NCBI RefSeq assembly: GCF_014803725.1 | Contig: NZ_JAAVBE010000011.1 | Coordinates: 3,024 to 43,767, forward strand | Direction of reading: 5' to 3' | Origin: Desulfovibrio sp. | GTDB taxonomy: Bacteria; Desulfobacterota; Desulfovibrionia; Desulfovibrionales; Desulfovibrionaceae | Length of the DNA: 40,744 nucleotides | Shown: positions 19,951-27,666 of the stretch, one piece after another | Layout: each line of letters starts with the position of its first letter | Position numbering within the stretch: the stretch's first letter is position 1 | Program-made: the position numbers and the translations under genes | The notes under the pieces: model-generated | The model's database searches: none | What the model was told of the DNA's origin: nothing | The model's input: the letters and a program-made list of their open reading frames with translations, nothing else

Positions 19951-20574
19951 ATGCGCAAGATACTTGTGGGCGTAAGCGGGGCGAGCGGCATGCCGCTCGC
20001 GCTCCGGCTGCTCGGGCATCTTTCCGCCATGCCGGATGTGGAGCTCTCCTGCATCGTCTCGGACGGCGCGGCCGCGGTGCTCAATGCCGAATGCGGGCTT
20101 GCGCCGGACGCCCTCGCCCGCCATGCCCGCCATGCGTACCAGGCGGACGACCTCGGCGCCGGGCCGGCCAGCGGCTCGTGGTGGCACGGCGGGGGCGCGC
20201 CCGCGGCCATGCTCGTGGTGCCGTGCTCCATGGGCACGCTCGGGGCGCTGGCTTCGGGCGCCACGCGCAACCTGCTCCAGCGGGCGGCGGACGCGGCCCT
20301 GAAAGAGAGCCTGCGCCTCGTGCTCGTGACGCGCGAAAGCCCGCTTTCGGCCATCCACCTGCGCAACATGCTCAGCTTACGCGAGGCCGGGGCCGTCATC
20401 ATGCCCTTCTCGCCCGGCTTCTACCTGCGCCCGCCAAGCCTTGACGCCATGCTCGACCAGTTTTGCGGCCGCATCCTCGACCAGGCCGGCATCGCCCACG
20501 ACCTCGGCCGCTGGGCGCCCGAAATGGCGCCACCCGCCGGAAGCTCCATCACCAGCCAAGGAGACCAGTCATGA
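19951..20574 (+). CDS. ubiX: Flavin prenyltransferase UbiX
   Basis: A 207-residue flavoprotein that attaches a dimethylallyl group to FMN to make the prenylated FMN cofactor of UbiD-type decarboxylases. Features are the N-terminal GVSGASGMPLALRLL, the central VVPCSMGTLGALASGATRNLL-like segment, and RESPLSAIHLRNMLSL followed by MPFSPGFY. The start at 19951 begins the conserved part; the longer frame upstream is not UbiX-like, and an AAAGAGG site lies about 13 nt upstream. It overlaps the next gene by 4 bp (ATGA). No ubiD is in this window, so the partner must be elsewhere. Confidence 0.93.
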   Translation: MRKILVGVSGASGMPLALRLLGHLSAMPDVELSCIVSDGAAAVLNAECGLAPDALARHARHAYQADDLGAGPASGSWWHGGGAPAAMLVVPCSMGTLGALASGATRNLLQRAADAALKESLRLVLVTRESPLSAIHLRNMLSLREAGAVIMPFSPGFYLRPPSLDAMLDQFCGRILDQAGIAHDLGRWAPEMAPPAGSSITSQGDQS

Positions 20575-21281
20575 GCACCATCACCTGGTACGGCCATTCG
20601 GCCTTCAAGATCGCCTGCGGCGACGCCTCCTGCGTCATCGACCCCTTTTTCGCGCCGCGCTGGGGGCAAGATCCCGCCGAGGTGGGCAAGCCCGACATGG
20701 TGCTCGTGACGCATGACCACGGCGACCATGTGGGCGACGCCGTCGCCATCTGCAAGAAAACGGGCGCCATGCTCGGCTGCGTGGTAGGCACGGCCGCGAA
20801 GCTTGCCGACGCCGGCGTGCCCGAGGCGCAGGTCATGAACGGCATCGGCTTCAACATCGGCGGCACGCTGACGGTGAAGGGCATTTCCGTCACCATGACC
20901 CAGGCCTTCCATTCCAGCGATTCGAGCGTGCCGGTGGGCTATATCCTGCGCATGCCCGACGGCCTTGTCATCTACCACGCGGGCGACACGGGCATTTTCT
21001 CAAGCATGGAGCTTCTGGGACGCCTCTACGGCATCCATGTGGCGCTGGTGCCCATGGGCGGGGTGTTCACCATGGACGCGGCGCAGGCGGCGCACGCCTG
21101 CCGGCTCATCGGCTGCGCGGCGGCGGTGCCCATGCACTGGGGCACCTTCCCGGTGCTCGCGCAAAATGTGGAGGGCTTCCGCAAGGCGCTTTCCGGCGCC
21201 TGCCCGGGCTGCTCCTGCGTGGAGCTGGCCCCGGGCAAGGCGCAGGAATTCACGCTCACTCAAAACGGCTTGCGCTGGTGA
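20571..21281 (+). CDS. UPF0173 metallo-beta-lactamase-fold hydrolase
   Basis: A 236-residue protein of the UPF0173 metal-dependent hydrolase family. It opens with [11 protein letters not shown], has the metal-binding [12 protein letters not shown] motif (about 45-56), further metal ligands in AFHSSDSS and [12 protein letters not shown], and the closing [12 protein letters not shown]. These are the expected histidine and aspartate ligands of a two-metal hydrolase. The substrate is unknown for the family. It starts inside the ubiX stop codon with GGAG upstream, so it is coupled to ubiX. Its last 26 bp overlap the end of the convergent cyclophilin gene. Confidence 0.88.
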   Translation: MSTITWYGHSAFKIACGDASCVIDPFFAPRWGQDPAEVGKPDMVLVTHDHGDHVGDAVAICKKTGAMLGCVVGTAAKLADAGVPEAQVMNGIGFNIGGTLTVKGISVTMTQAFHSSDSSVPVGYILRMPDGLVIYHAGDTGIFSSMELLGRLYGIHVALVPMGGVFTMDAAQAAHACRLIGCAAAVPMHWGTFPVLAQNVEGFRKALSGACPGCSCVELAPGKAQEFTLTQNGLRW

Positions 21282-21771
21282 TCATCACCGAGTCGGCGGG
21301 CACGTTCTCGTGGATGCCCACGGTCCTGGTCTTGACCTTGGCGATCTTGTCCACCACGTCCATGCCGTCCGTGACCTTGCCGAAGACGCAGTAGCCCCAG
21401 CCGTCGATGGTGGGCGCGCGGAAGTCCAGGAAGTCGTTGTCCACGAGGTTGATGAAGAACTGCGCCGAGGCGCTGTGCGGGTCGCTGGTGCGGGCCATGG
21501 ACACGGAGCCGCGCTCGTTCTTGAGGCCGTTGTCGGCCTCGTTGGGGATGGGCTCGTGGGTGGGCTTCTCGCGCATGCGCGCGTCCATGCCGCCGCCCTG
21601 GATCATGAAGCCCGGGATGACGCGGTGGAAGATGGTGTTGTTGTAAAAGCCCTCGTCCACATACATGAGGAAATTCTCCACCGTGCGCGGGGCCTTGTCG
21701 GGATAGAGCTCGATGAGGATGTCGCCCTCGGTGGTCTCGAGCAGGACGACGGGATTTTTCTTGTCTGCCAT
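21256..21771 (-). CDS. Peptidyl-prolyl cis-trans isomerase, cyclophilin type
   Basis: A 171-residue, single-domain cyclophilin that speeds proline isomerisation in folding proteins. Motifs are [28 protein letters not shown] sequence with the catalytic Arg in [13 protein letters not shown], the SMART-like [18 protein letters not shown], and [18 protein letters not shown]. The start at 21771 has AGGGAG 6 nt upstream. There is no signal peptide, so it is probably cytoplasmic (PpiB type). It converges on the UPF0173 hydrolase gene with a 26-bp overlap of coding ends. Confidence 0.93.
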   Translation of the reverse strand: MADKKNPVVLLETTEGDILIELYPDKAPRTVENFLMYVDEGFYNNTIFHRVIPGFMIQGGGMDARMREKPTHEPIPNEADNGLKNERGSVSMARTSDPHSASAQFFINLVDNDFLDFRAPTIDGWGYCVFGKVTDGMDVVDKIAKVKTRTVGIHENVPADSVMITSASRFE

Positions 21772-21889
21772 TGCTGACTCCCTGCTGCGCCGGGATTTGG
21801 CGGCGGATGGATCCCGCGCCGGGCGCGCGGCTCGACTATAGGCGCACATGCCCCGCTTGACAATGGCGGCGGGCCCGCACGGAGTGAGG

Positions 21890-23041
21890 ATGAGAAAAGG
21901 GGGCGCCGGGGGCGCAAGGACCGCAAGGCCGCTTCTGCCGGGCATGGAGCCCCCGCTGCGCGACCCCGAGCGCCACGCGGCCGAGCTCTCGCCCCTGCTT
22001 TGCGCCTGGTTCGCGGCGACGCGCCGCGACCTCCCCTGGCGGGTGAACTACACGCCCTATGAGGTCTGGATCTCGGAGATCATGCTCCAGCAGACCCAGA
22101 TGGACCGCGCGGTGGACTATTTCCGGCGCTGGATGGAACAGCTCCCGGACGTGGCGGCCCTCGCCGCGGCATCGGAAGAGACGGTGCTTCGCCTCTGGGA
22201 GGGCCTTGGCTACTATTCCCGCGCCCGCAACCTCATGGCCGCGGCCCGGCGCGTCATGGAAGAGCACGGCGGCGCCTTCCCGGAGCGGGAGGAGCAGATA
22301 CGCGCCCTGCCCGGCATCGGCCCCTACACGGCCGCGGCCGTGGCGAGCATCGCCTTCGGCCAGCCCGTGGCCTGTGTGGACGCCAATGTGGAGCGGGTGC
22401 TCGCCCGCCTTTTTGATGTGCAAACGCCGGTACGCCGCGAGCCGGCGGCCTCGTTCATCCGCCAGTGGGCGCAACGCCTCGTGCCTGAGGATGCCGCGCG
22501 GGAGCATAACCAGGCCATGATGGAGCTCGGCGCGCTCGTCTGCCGCAAGGTGCCGCGCTGCCCCGCCTGCCCGTGGGGGGCCTATTGCCGGGCGCGGCAG
22601 CGAGGCGTGGCGGGCGAGCGCCCGGTGAAGGACGATGGCCCGGGCATGACCGCCCTCACCACTGTGGCGGGCATCCTCACGGCGCGGGGCCGCATCCTCG
22701 TGCACCGGCGCCCGGCGCGCGGCGTGTGGGCCGGGCTGTGGGAATTCCCCGGGGGCGCCGTGCCGGAGGGTGAGGAACCGGGTGCCACCCTGCTGCGCCA
22801 TCTGCGGGAGGGCTGCGGCCTTGGGGCGCAACTTCTCGAGGGCGGCGGCCACATCGTGCACACGCGCACGCGCTACCGCATCACCCTGCACTGGCGCCGG
22901 CTCCGGCTCCCCGACGATGCGGCGCCCTCTCCCCCGCCCCTGCCGGACGACGCCTGGCGCTGGGTGACAGCCGAAGAGCTGGCCGACCTGCCCCTGCCCG
23001 CGCCGCACCGCAAGGTCGCCGGCCTCGCCCTGGCCCAGTGA
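21890..23041 (+). CDS. mutY: A/G-specific adenine glycosylase MutY
   Basis: A 383-residue DNA repair enzyme that removes adenine mispaired with 8-oxoguanine. The catalytic Glu63 is in SEIMLQQTQ, the helix-hairpin-helix is [11 protein letters not shown] (140-150), and the catalytic Asp164 is in [13 protein letters not shown]. Four iron-sulphur Cys lie at 218, 224, 227 and 233. Their spacing is C-X5-C-X2-C-X5-C, one residue shorter in the first gap than the usual X6. The C-terminal half is the NUDIX-like 8-oxoG reader ([10 protein letters not shown]). The start at 21890 has GGAG 5 nt upstream; an ATG at 21944 is an alternative. Confidence 0.93.
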   Translation: MRKGGAGGARTARPLLPGMEPPLRDPERHAAELSPLLCAWFAATRRDLPWRVNYTPYEVWISEIMLQQTQMDRAVDYFRRWMEQLPDVAALAAASEETVLRLWEGLGYYSRARNLMAAARRVMEEHGGAFPEREEQIRALPGIGPYTAAAVASIAFGQPVACVDANVERVLARLFDVQTPVRREPAASFIRQWAQRLVPEDAAREHNQAMMELGALVCRKVPRCPACPWGAYCRARQRGVAGERPVKDDGPGMTALTTVAGILTARGRILVHRRPARGVWAGLWEFPGGAVPEGEEPGATLLRHLREGCGLGAQLLEGGGHIVHTRTRYRITLHWRRLRLPDDAAPSPPPLPDDAWRWVTAEELADLPLPAPHRKVAGLALAQ

Positions 23042-23056
23042 TTTTGGAGGGCGAGT

Positions 23057-23998
23057 TCAGGCTGTGGCGCCCTCGGCCACGGCTAGCCGGATGCGGCACA
23101 CCCCGCAGAGCTCCCCGGAAGAGGTGGGCGAGCCGCAGCGAACGCAGGGCGCGAGCCCGGCGCCCGTATCCTCCTCCTGGCGGCTGAAGGCCGCCTTGCC
23201 GCGCGCGAGAAAGCCCTGGTAAAAATCCAGCTTGCGGCCGGGCATGGCCGCCTCCAGCCTTTGCAAAACGCCCTTGAGCGTGGTGAAGCTGGCGCCGGGG
23301 CTGTAGGGGCAGGGCGCGTGGTGGTGCTCGATACCCATCAAAAAGGCGTAGTTGGCGGTCTCGAATTCCGTGAGCCGCCAGAGCGGCTTGACCTTGCGCG
23401 CGAAGCCGGGCTGGGCCGGCAAAAGCGGCCCCTGGTCGGAGAGATAGGCCGTGTCCCAACGCAAGGTATTGCTGAAAAGCCGCGCCACCTCGTCGTCGAG
23501 GTTGTGGCCGGTGGCGATGGCGTCGAAACCGCCGTCCAGCGCCGCGCGGTTGAACACATGGCGCTTCACCTTGCCGCACACCGAGCACACGGGCCGGCGC
23601 AGCCGCTCCTTCACGAGAGGTATGGCGAGCCCTTCGGCCGTGAGGTCCACGATGCGCAACTTGAGGCCGTGCGCCTGGCAAAAGCGCTCCACCACGGCGC
23701 GGGCCACATCGGATGAGCCGGGGATGGCGAGATCCACGAAGAGCCCGGTCACGTCATAGCCCTGGCGCGAAAGCTCCAGCATGAGGGCCAGCGAGTCCTT
23801 GCCGCCGGAGAGCGCCACGAGGATGCGCTCGTCGCGAGTAAAGAGCGGCTCGCCGTGGCGGCCGTCCGGCCCGGGCGCGCCCTTGATGCCGCGCTCCACC
23901 TGGCGGGCGAAGAAGTCCTTGTAGCACTCGGGACAGAAGGCCGCGTTATGGCTTTTGAGGGCCACCTGCGCCGTGGCCTTGCAGATCTTGCACTTCAT
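23057..23998 (-). CDS. TtuA/TtcA-family tRNA 2-thiolation protein
   Basis: A 313-residue PP-loop ATPase. The N-terminal zinc finger has Cys3, 6, 22 and 25. The PP-loop is ALSGGKDS (about 62-69). Cys138 and Cys141 (PVCSVCGK) plus a later Cys in HHHAPCPYSPGAS match the three Fe-S cluster Cys of TtuA-type enzymes. A second zinc ribbon (CVRCGS...CGVC) ends the protein. TtuA thiolates U54 in the T loop and the related TtcA thiolates C32. The two zinc fingers favour TtuA, but no TtuB-like sulphur carrier is visible here. It is convergent with mutY, 15 bp away. Confidence 0.85.
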   Translation of the reverse strand: MKCKICKATAQVALKSHNAAFCPECYKDFFARQVERGIKGAPGPDGRHGEPLFTRDERILVALSGGKDSLALMLELSRQGYDVTGLFVDLAIPGSSDVARAVVERFCQAHGLKLRIVDLTAEGLAIPLVKERLRRPVCSVCGKVKRHVFNRAALDGGFDAIATGHNLDDEVARLFSNTLRWDTAYLSDQGPLLPAQPGFARKVKPLWRLTEFETANYAFLMGIEHHHAPCPYSPGASFTTLKGVLQRLEAAMPGRKLDFYQGFLARGKAAFSRQEEDTGAGLAPCVRCGSPTSSGELCGVCRIRLAVAEGATA

Positions 23999-24209
23999 AA
24001 TTTCCCTGCTGTTGGGGTGTCGCCCGCATCTTTCCGCAGGCGACGGCGATTTTCAAGGTTTTTCGGCGCAAGCCCGGCGCCCTTGACAGGGCGGCCGCCG
24101 GCGGATACCCAAACAAGGATGCGGCAGCGGCCCCCGCACCCCCGGCACGCGCCGGCGCCCCCGCGAAAGTCCGTGTTGCCGCGCCCCAACCCAGCGACGG
24201 AGAATCCCC

Positions 24210-24731
24210 ATGAGCACCCTTATCGTCATCGTCTATCCCGATGAACTCCAGGCCGAGCAGGTCCGGCTCGATTTCATCAAGATGCAGAAAGAATACCTCG
24301 TCAGCCTCGAGGACGCGGTCATCGCCGTGAAAAAGCCCGACGGCAAGGTCAAGCTGCACCAGATGTACAATCTCACCCTGGGCGGCGCCATGAGCGGCGG
24401 CCTGTGGGGCACCCTCATCGGCCTCATCTTCCTCAACCCGCTGCTCGGCCTCGTGGTGGGCGCGGGCGCCGGCGCCGTGGCCGGGGCGCTCAGCGACGTG
24501 GGCATCAACGACGACTTCATGAAGCAGCTCGCCTCCACGCTCACGCCCGGCTCTTCCGCGCTCTTCGTGCTGGTGGATTCCGCCATCACCGACAAGGTGC
24601 GCGACGCGCTGGCCGGCACGGGCGGCAAGATCATCCAGACCTCGCTCTCCACGCCCGACCAGGAAAAGCTCCAGCAGGCCCTGGACGAAGCCAAAAAGCA
24701 GATCGCCGCGGCCCAGCCCGAGCAGAAGTAA
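24210..24731 (+). CDS. DUF1269 membrane protein
   Basis: A 173-residue protein matching the DUF1269 pattern. It opens with STLIVIVYPDELQAEQVRLDF, has EDAVIAVKKPDGKVKLHQ near 34-51, then a Gly-rich membrane hairpin (about 56-92, GAMSGGLWGTLIGLIFLNPLLG) and GINDDFMKQLASTL. The tail is Gln/Ala/Lys-rich. Function is unknown; the glycine-zipper-like hairpin suggests membrane association. The ATG follows GGAG about 8 nt away. The 200-bp region upstream (24000-24209) holds no gene I can support. Confidence 0.82.
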   Translation: MSTLIVIVYPDELQAEQVRLDFIKMQKEYLVSLEDAVIAVKKPDGKVKLHQMYNLTLGGAMSGGLWGTLIGLIFLNPLLGLVVGAGAGAVAGALSDVGINDDFMKQLASTLTPGSSALFVLVDSAITDKVRDALAGTGGKIIQTSLSTPDQEKLQQALDEAKKQIAAAQPEQK

Positions 24732-24774
24732 GCCCAGCGGCCGCGCGTCCGTGCGGCCATCCCCCATCCCGCCT

Positions 24775-24814
24775 TAAAACGAATATCCCCGGAGGGCGAA
24801 CCCTCCGGGGATAT
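24775..24814 (-). terminator. Terminator after the first flagellin gene
   Basis: ATATCCCCGGAGGG and its perfect complement form a 14-bp stem with a 4-nt loop at 24783-24814. On the minus strand it is followed by TTCGTTTT. It lies 45 bp downstream of the flagellin stop and may also limit read-through from the DUF1269 gene. Confidence 0.7.
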
Positions 24815-24858
24815 GTGGTCTGCACCCCGAACTCGGGGAGCCTCAACCAGATCGGCCG

Positions 24859-25767
24859 CTAGCCGATGAGCTGCATGGCCATCTGCGGCATGCTGTTGGC
24901 CTGCGAGAGCATGGCCACCGCCGACTGGGTGAGGATCTGGTTGCGGACGAACTGCGTCATTTCCGTGGCCACGTCCACGTCGGAAATGCGGGATTCCGCA
25001 GCCTGCAGGTTTTCGGCCTGAGTCGTGAGGTTGGTGATGGTGTTCTCCAACCGGTTCTGGAGCGCGCCAAGGTGAGCGCGGATCTTGTCCTTGGACACGA
25101 TGGCGTTGTTGATGCCCACGAGGGCCTTCTGGGCCGCTTCCTGCGTGGAGACCGTGCGGGCGTCGGACTTCTCGTCGAAGGCCGTCGCCTGGTTGCCCAC
25201 ACCCAGGGCCGACGCGGTGCTCGTGCCGATCTGGATGTAGTAGTAGTCTTCCGCGGAGTCGTTGGCCGAGCCGAAGTGGACCTTCAGCTTGCCGGTGGAC
25301 GCGAGGCCGCTTTCGTCGCCGCCCTTGCCCACGTGCGTGTCACTGGACAGATTGCCATCCAGGAGCTTGATGTTGTTGAAGTCCGTGGAGTTGGCGATTC
25401 GGGTGATTTCCGAAGCCATGGCCTGGTACTCGGACTCGATCATCAGACGCTGGGTGGAATCGTAGGTACCCGTGGCCGCCTGTTCCGCCAGTTCCTTCAT
25501 GCGCACGAGCTTTTCATCGATGACGCCCAGGGCACCGTCCGCCGTCTGGAGGAGGGAAATGGCGTCATTGGCGTTGCGCACGCCCTGATTCAGAGCCGCG
25601 ATATCCGAGCGCATGAGCTCGCGGATGGCGAGGCCGGCCGCGTCATCGGCGGCGCTGTTCACGCGCAGGCCGGAGGACAGGCGCTGGGTCGAGGTCTGAA
25701 GGTTGCCGTAGTGGCTGGTAAGGGTGTTGGCGACATTGCTGGCCATCTGATTGTGATTGATGTACAT
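24859..25767 (-). CDS. Flagellin (copy 1, promoter-distal of the tandem pair)
   Basis: A 302-residue short flagellin with the conserved N-terminal D0/D1 region (TSTQRLSSGLRVNSAADDAA) and C-terminal region (SRISDVDVATEMTQFVRNQ). The short middle (about 140-200) replaces the D2/D3 domains. It polymerises to form the flagellar filament. It is nearly identical to the flagellin at 26559-27458; differences cluster in residues 145-205, where this copy has THVGKGGDESGLA and NQATAFDEKSDARTV. The second Met-to-Pro style change NSMPQMAMQL near the C-terminus is also specific to this copy. The start at 25767 has GGAGG 6 nt upstream. A sigma-54-type promoter lies about 235 bp upstream. Confidence 0.95.
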   Translation of the reverse strand: MYINHNQMASNVANTLTSHYGNLQTSTQRLSSGLRVNSAADDAAGLAIRELMRSDIAALNQGVRNANDAISLLQTADGALGVIDEKLVRMKELAEQAATGTYDSTQRLMIESEYQAMASEITRIANSTDFNNIKLLDGNLSSDTHVGKGGDESGLASTGKLKVHFGSANDSAEDYYYIQIGTSTASALGVGNQATAFDEKSDARTVSTQEAAQKALVGINNAIVSKDKIRAHLGALQNRLENTITNLTTQAENLQAAESRISDVDVATEMTQFVRNQILTQSAVAMLSQANSMPQMAMQLIG

Positions 25768-26000
25768 GACATTCCTCCATGAATGTGCTTGCTGCCCGGC
25801 GGCGCACTGTGCACGCCCGCGTCCCTGCGGACTACCGCCGTACGATGCCTGCTCCTGCAGGGTTATCGTTGTCTCTGCTGTCCGCCCCGTTCCGGCCTTG
25901 CCGGTGGGGCGGCTGCCCCCGCCAGGGGGTCTCCCCCCGTCCCCGGCTCGTGGTGCCGGGGGTGGCAAAATCTGCCTGAATCAACCTGCGCCCTGTTTTA

Positions 26001-26016
26001 AGCATGATCCGTGCCA
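26001..26016 (-). promoter_or_regulatory. Sigma-54 (-24/-12) promoter of flagellin copy 1
   Basis: On the minus strand the sequence TGGCACGGATCATGCT has the GG-N10-GC spacing and a perfect TGGCACG -24 box. It is about 235 bp upstream of the flagellin start, implying a long 5' leader. The 790-bp gap 25768-26558 also holds a shared upstream motif (26139-26168), a candidate small RNA (26297-26417) and the terminator of flagellin copy 2. Confidence 0.7.
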
Positions 26017-26138
26017 GTTTTCACACCCGGGCGCCGGGGCCTGTCGTCAGCGCGGATCGCCTGCCCGCGCCTTCCCTTTTTTGCCGGTAACGGCCAGGGA
26101 AGCGCGGACGCGGCAATCCTTTTTGTGCATATGCCATG

Positions 26139-26168
26139 CCGGAAAAGGACGGCAAAAATGGCCGGCCC
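26139..26168. promoter_or_regulatory. Conserved motif upstream of flagellin copy 1
   Basis: A 30-bp segment containing GACGGCAAAAAT between GCCG and CCGGCC ends. It matches a segment upstream of flagellin copy 2 (27626-27655). It lies about 125 bp upstream of the sigma-54 promoter, where an enhancer site would be expected. The binding protein is unknown. Confidence 0.4.
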
Positions 26169-26262
26169 CCGCTGCCCCCCCGGGCAGGCGGCGCCGGCAT
26201 CGGTTTTTTGACGCCGCTGCCAGGGCGTCCGGCGTGGGCCCGGAAAAGTTTTCAACAGGCCA

Positions 26263-26290
26263 TTGACGCACGGGCATTGATGTCTACCAT
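26263..26290 (+). promoter_or_regulatory. Promoter-like sequence for the intergenic small RNA
   Basis: TTGACG (26263-26268), a 16-bp spacer and TACCAT (26285-26290). This is a moderate sigma-70 match placed just before a hairpin-rich segment that ends in a strong terminator. Confidence 0.35.
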
Positions 26291-26296
26291 CTATTC

Positions 26297-26417
26297 ACAG
26301 GCTTTCCACAGGAGCCTGTGAAGATCGACTGCCATCCTTTCCCACGCCTCCTCCGGGACGGCCGCATGACGGCCGCTGGCCCCGGCGCGGTACATGGGGC
26401 CGCGCCGGGGCCTTTTT
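26297..26417 (+). ncRNA. Candidate small RNA between the flagellin genes
   Basis: This plus-strand segment of about 120 nt lies between two minus-strand flagellin genes. It starts with a perfect hairpin (TCACAGGCT/AGCCTGTGA, about 26297-26322). A CGGCCG..CGGCCG element follows near 26369-26375, and it ends with a 13-bp GC stem and T5. No plus-strand gene upstream would need that terminator. The only open frame is a 13-codon ATG frame starting at 26280. Promoter, structure and terminator together suggest an independent transcript. It is a prediction without expression data. Confidence 0.42.
26378..26417 (+). terminator. Strong plus-strand terminator in the flagellin gap
   Basis: GGCCCCGGCGCGG (26378-26390) pairs perfectly with 26400-26412 and is followed by TTTTT. 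No T run exists on the other side, so it acts on the plus strand, opposite to the flagellins. Confidence 0.75.
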
Positions 26418-26472
26418 GCGCGCAAAAAAGGCTCGCGTCCAGAAGCTGCCGCGGCCCCCCTTATCAGGTATT

Positions 26473-26508
26473 AAAAAAGAAAAGCCCCCGGCTTTCACCG
26501 CGGGCCTT
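26473..26508 (-). terminator. Terminator after flagellin copy 2
   Basis: On the minus strand an imperfect AAGGCCCGCGG/CCGGGGGCTT stem is followed by TTCTTTTTTAA. It lies about 50 bp after the flagellin stop, so the two flagellins are probably separate transcripts. Confidence 0.65.
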
Positions 26509-26558
26509 TCTTTCTCCCCCAGGGGCTCCCGGAAGGGAAGCCCCCCTTCTCCCAATCT

Positions 26559-27458
26559 CTAGCCGATGAGCTGCATGGCCATCTGCTGCATGCTGTTGGC
26601 CTGCGAGAGCATGGCCACGGCCGACTGCGTGAGGATCTGGTTGCGCACGAACTGCGTCATTTCCGTGGCGACGTCCACATCGGAGATGCGCGACTCGGCG
26701 GCCTGAAGATTCTCGGCCTGGGTCGTCAGGTTGGAGATGGTGTTCTCCAGCCGGTTCTGCAGCGCGCCCAGGTGGGCCCGGATCTTGTCCTTGGAAATGA
26801 TGGCGTTGTTGATGCCGGCGAGGGCCTTCTGCGCCGCCTCCTGGGTGGAGATGGTGTAGGCCGCGCCCTCGGGGTCGGAGGCATTGCCCACGCCCAGCGC
26901 CGAGGCCGTGCTGTCGCCGATCTTGATGTAGTAGTAGTCTTCGGCCGAATCGTTGCCCGCGCCGAAGTGGATCTTCAGCTTGCCGGTGGACTCGAGTCCG
27001 CTGTCGCCCCCGCCGGAGCCCTCGTGCACGTCGCTGGAGAGGCCGCCGTTGAGCAGCTTGATGTTGTTGAAGTCCGTGGCGTTGGCGATTCGGGTGATTT
27101 CCGAAGCCATGGCCTGGTATTCGGACTCGATCATCAGGCGCTGGGTGGAGTCGTAGGTGCCGGTGGCGGCCTGCTCGGCCAGCTCCTTCATGCGGATGAG
27201 CTTTTCGTCGATGATGCCGAGGGCGCCGTCCGCCGTCTGGATGAGGGAAATGGCGTCATTGGCGTTGCGCACGCCCTGTTGCAGGGATGCGATGTCCGCC
27301 CGCATGAGTTCGCGGATGGCGAGGCCCGCCGCGTCGTCGGCCGCGCTGTTGATCTTGAGGCCCGAAGACAGGCGCTGGGTCGAGGTCTGGAGATTGCTGT
27401 AATGGGATGCCAGATTGTTGCCGACGTTGCTCGCCATCAGATTGTGATTGATATACAT
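26559..27458 (-). CDS. Flagellin (copy 2)
   Basis: A 299-residue short flagellin with the standard D0/D1 ends (TSTQRLSSGLKINSAADDAA and SRISDVDVATEMTQFVRNQ). It is a filament subunit, nearly identical to copy 1, with changes mainly at residues 145-200 (VHEGSGGGDSGLE, NASDPEGAAYTI). The identical C-terminal 80 residues, apart from one Met/Pro position, suggest recent duplication or gene conversion. The start at 27458 follows GGAGG. Upstream is a sigma-28-type promoter, unlike the sigma-54-type site of copy 1. A glycosyltransferase gene lies upstream on the same strand. Confidence 0.95.
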   Translation of the reverse strand: MYINHNLMASNVGNNLASHYSNLQTSTQRLSSGLKINSAADDAAGLAIRELMRADIASLQQGVRNANDAISLIQTADGALGIIDEKLIRMKELAEQAATGTYDSTQRLMIESEYQAMASEITRIANATDFNNIKLLNGGLSSDVHEGSGGGDSGLESTGKLKIHFGAGNDSAEDYYYIKIGDSTASALGVGNASDPEGAAYTISTQEAAQKALAGINNAIISKDKIRAHLGALQNRLENTISNLTTQAENLQAAESRISDVDVATEMTQFVRNQILTQSAVAMLSQANSMQQMAMQLIG

Positions 27459-27536
27459 ACATTCCTCCCTGAATGCTGTACGTCACAGGCGGTGCACCAT
27501 GCAGACGCGTCCCTGCGTCCTTCCGCCTCAAAGAGC

Positions 27537-27563
27537 ATATCGGCGCCCCGGGGCAAAGGATTA
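27537..27563 (-). promoter_or_regulatory. Sigma-28 (FliA)-type promoter of flagellin copy 2
   Basis: On the minus strand, TAAT (27560-27563), 15 bp, then GCCGATAT (27537-27544). This is close to the FliA pattern TAAA-N15-GCCGATAA, about 80 bp upstream of the start codon. Confidence 0.65.
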
Positions 27564-27625
27564 GGGCGGGGAGGAAATTTTTTCCTACTGGCAACATATT
27601 GTTTTTTCAGGGAAAAATACTTTGC

Positions 27626-27655
27626 GGCCGAGAAAGACGGCAAAAATTTCCGGCC
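27626..27655. promoter_or_regulatory. Conserved motif upstream of flagellin copy 2
   Basis: A 30-bp segment with GACGGCAAAAAT flanked by GGCCG and CGGCC, nearly the same as the one at 26139-26168. It lies about 65 bp upstream of the sigma-28-type promoter and abuts the 3' end of the glycosyltransferase gene. Confidence 0.4.
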
Positions 27656-27666
27656 ACGGCGAGAGC

